Assembly: GCA_024278285.1 (NCBI GenBank)
Contig: JAJRTM010000064.1
Coordinates: forward strand, 1-6,888
Direction of reading: 5' to 3'
Length of the DNA: 6,888 nt
Source: Planctomycetota bacterium
GTDB lineage: Bacteria; Planctomycetota; Planctomycetia; Planctomycetales; Planctomycetaceae
The position numbers and the translations under genes were made by a program. Under the pieces are notes generated by a model, which worked only from the letters and a program-made list of their open reading frames with translations, was not told where the DNA came from and made no database searches. Below, piece after piece: positions 5,914-6,888 of this stretch. The first letter of the stretch is position 1. Every line of letters begins with the position of its first letter.

Positions 5914-6681
5914 ATGCAAAAGCCTTGCAATATTCTAACTGAAGCAGAGCGGCTAAAGTTGGTAAATAAACGACTCGGCCTGACATTGGTTGAGGCTTTG
6001 ATTGTTATTGGGATTCTTGTTGTGTTGGCTGCTTTTCTTATCCCGGGAACTCGGAGGGGGCGGGTGGATGCGCGACGCATACAATGTATGAATAACCTGA
6101 AGAATATTGCGGTAGCGATCCAGTCTTATGCAGATTATTACGAATCGCTTCCGCCTGCTTATACGGTCGATGAAAGCGGGCGGCGTTTACATAGTTGGCG
6201 AACGCTGATTTTGCCATTTCTGGATGAAGCATCTTTATACGAAACGATTGATCTCACGAAACCGTGGGATGATCCAGCCAATGCAAATGCTTTCAAAAAG
6301 AATCTTCCCATTTTTCAATGTCCGTCACGGGAACTCCCCAGCAACTACACAACTTATCTGGGGCTTGTCGGCGAGGAAAGTTTTTTTCATCCGAATCGCC
6401 CACGTCAACTTTCTGAAATCACCGATGGCACATCAAACACCGCTGCGGTTATCGAAGTTGCAGCCGAAGATGCAACACACTGGATGTCTCCACACGATGT
6501 CGTTGGAGAATATCTGATCGACCTGAAAGAGAAGAAAACGCTGTCACATAATACTATTATAAATGTAATGTCTGCAGATGGTACTATCCAGGCTATCAAT
6601 GTTGAAACATCCACAGAAAGACTTCGGTCACTCACCACAATTGCCGGGGACGATGACGATTTCGATGTCGACAGTTGGTAG
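5914..6681 (+). CDS. DUF1559 protein with prepilin-type N-terminal signal
   Basis: This 255-residue protein has a type IV prepilin-like leader: 22 mostly polar residues ending in Gly22, then LTLVEALIVIGILVVLAAFLIP. Cleavage is expected between Gly22 and Leu23, with the conserved Glu at +5 (Glu27). The DUF1559 pattern follows: RRIQCMNNLKNIAVAIQSYAD (55-75, conserved residues Cys58, Asn61, Leu62, Lys63), SWRTLILPFLDEASLYE (94-110), PWDDPAN (117-123), QCPS (135-138), DGTSNT (171-176) and a C-terminal SADGT (220-224) matching the family's usual DGS element. The family is greatly expanded in planctomycetes; members are presumed pseudopilin-like surface or secretion components, with no defined biochemical role. 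Length is a little under the common 300 or so. The C-terminus ends in an acidic DDDDFDVDSW tail. It stands alone, divergent from the operon, with no pilus assembly genes in view. Confidence 0.92.
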   Translation: MQKPCNILTEAERLKLVNKRLGLTLVEALIVIGILVVLAAFLIPGTRRGRVDARRIQCMNNLKNIAVAIQSYADYYESLPPAYTVDESGRRLHSWRTLILPFLDEASLYETIDLTKPWDDPANANAFKKNLPIFQCPSRELPSNYTTYLGLVGEESFFHPNRPRQLSEITDGTSNTAAVIEVAAEDATHWMSPHDVVGEYLIDLKEKKTLSHNTIINVMSADGTIQAINVETSTERLRSLTTIAGDDDDFDVDSW

Positions 6682-6692
6682 GGATAATACTA

Positions 6693-6888
6693 CTAAGTGT
6701 CGGGAACTCGTTTGCGTTTCATTGTACCGATGCGAGTCAATTCAAATACTGCCAACGGCACCAGCCAGCATACCCAGGCAGCCATGCGGTACGTCCATTC
6801 TTCTTCAATCCCTGTAATGACAAACGCCCCTCCGATCAGACGAAGAAAAACTGCAGAGCATAGTAGCACATAAGATCGCAGCATCCAG
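6693..6888 (-). CDS. C-terminal part of a DUF2306-like membrane protein (partial)
   Basis: The minus-strand frame is open from the window edge to a TAG at 6695-6693, giving about 65 residues. It begins WMLRSYVLLCSAVFLRL, then has EEWTYRMAAWVCWLVPLAVFELTR and a basic tail ending KRKRVPDT. The WMxRSY motif, the following hydrophobic helix and the AWxCWxPxxxxE segment match what I recall of the C-terminal end of DUF2306 predicted membrane proteins. A Trp codon before the first in-frame ATG continues the motif, so the gene almost certainly extends past the window and that ATG is not its start. Two transmembrane segments are visible here. It converges on the DUF1559 gene, with 11 bases between stop codons and no terminator hairpin between them. 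Function is unknown for the family. Confidence 0.7.
   Translation of the reverse strand, partial: WMLRSYVLLCSAVFLRLIGGAFVITGIEEEWTYRMAAWVCWLVPLAVFELTRIGTMKRKRVPDT

Overview
The window most likely comes from a member of the Planctomycetota. Three things point there: a prepilin-type DUF1559 protein, a family vastly expanded in that phylum; a cluster of secreted, loosely characterised enzymes (two alkaline-ceramidase-fold proteins and an NHL beta-propeller); and dispersed palindromic repeats in the one large spacer. Base composition looks moderate by eye. No rRNA, tRNA, CRISPR array, transposase or phage gene was seen. Genus cannot be fixed from the sequence alone.

Positions 1-5300 hold five minus-strand genes in a row, separated by only 36-53 bases, which reads as one operon. 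In transcription order they are a six-bladed NHL propeller (5300-4197), a Sec-exported ceramidase-fold protein (4159-2699), an exported 336-residue protein of unknown family (2645-1635), a second ceramidase-fold protein with a twin-arginine signal (1550-129), and the first 27 codons of another exported protein (82-1, cut by the window edge). Every member carries an export signal, so the operon appears to supply a set of extracytoplasmic proteins. The two ceramidase-like proteins keep the family's histidine-rich metal motif, but both have Asn where characterised ceramidases have the nucleophilic Ser (GDVSPN). Sphingolipid hydrolysis should therefore not be assumed.

Positions 5301-5913 form a 613-base spacer between the minus-strand operon and the plus-strand DUF1559 gene. 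It contains no convincing gene. It is rich in repeat-like DNA: three small hairpins at 5350-5459, an oppositely oriented pair of 'AACCACAGAGAC' repeats at 5483-5700, and a perfect 22-base palindrome at 5790-5811. A 16-base piece of the first block recurs inside the operon at 1588-1603.

Positions 5914-6681 encode the DUF1559 pseudopilin-like protein on the plus strand, preceded by a good ribosome binding site. It converges, with only 11 bases between stop codons, on the C-terminal part of a multi-pass membrane protein resembling DUF2306 (6888-6693, minus strand), which runs off the right edge.

Nothing here proves a new defence or mobile system. The most notable points are the all-secreted operon with two active-site-altered ceramidase paralogues using different export routes, and the repeat-packed divergent spacer.
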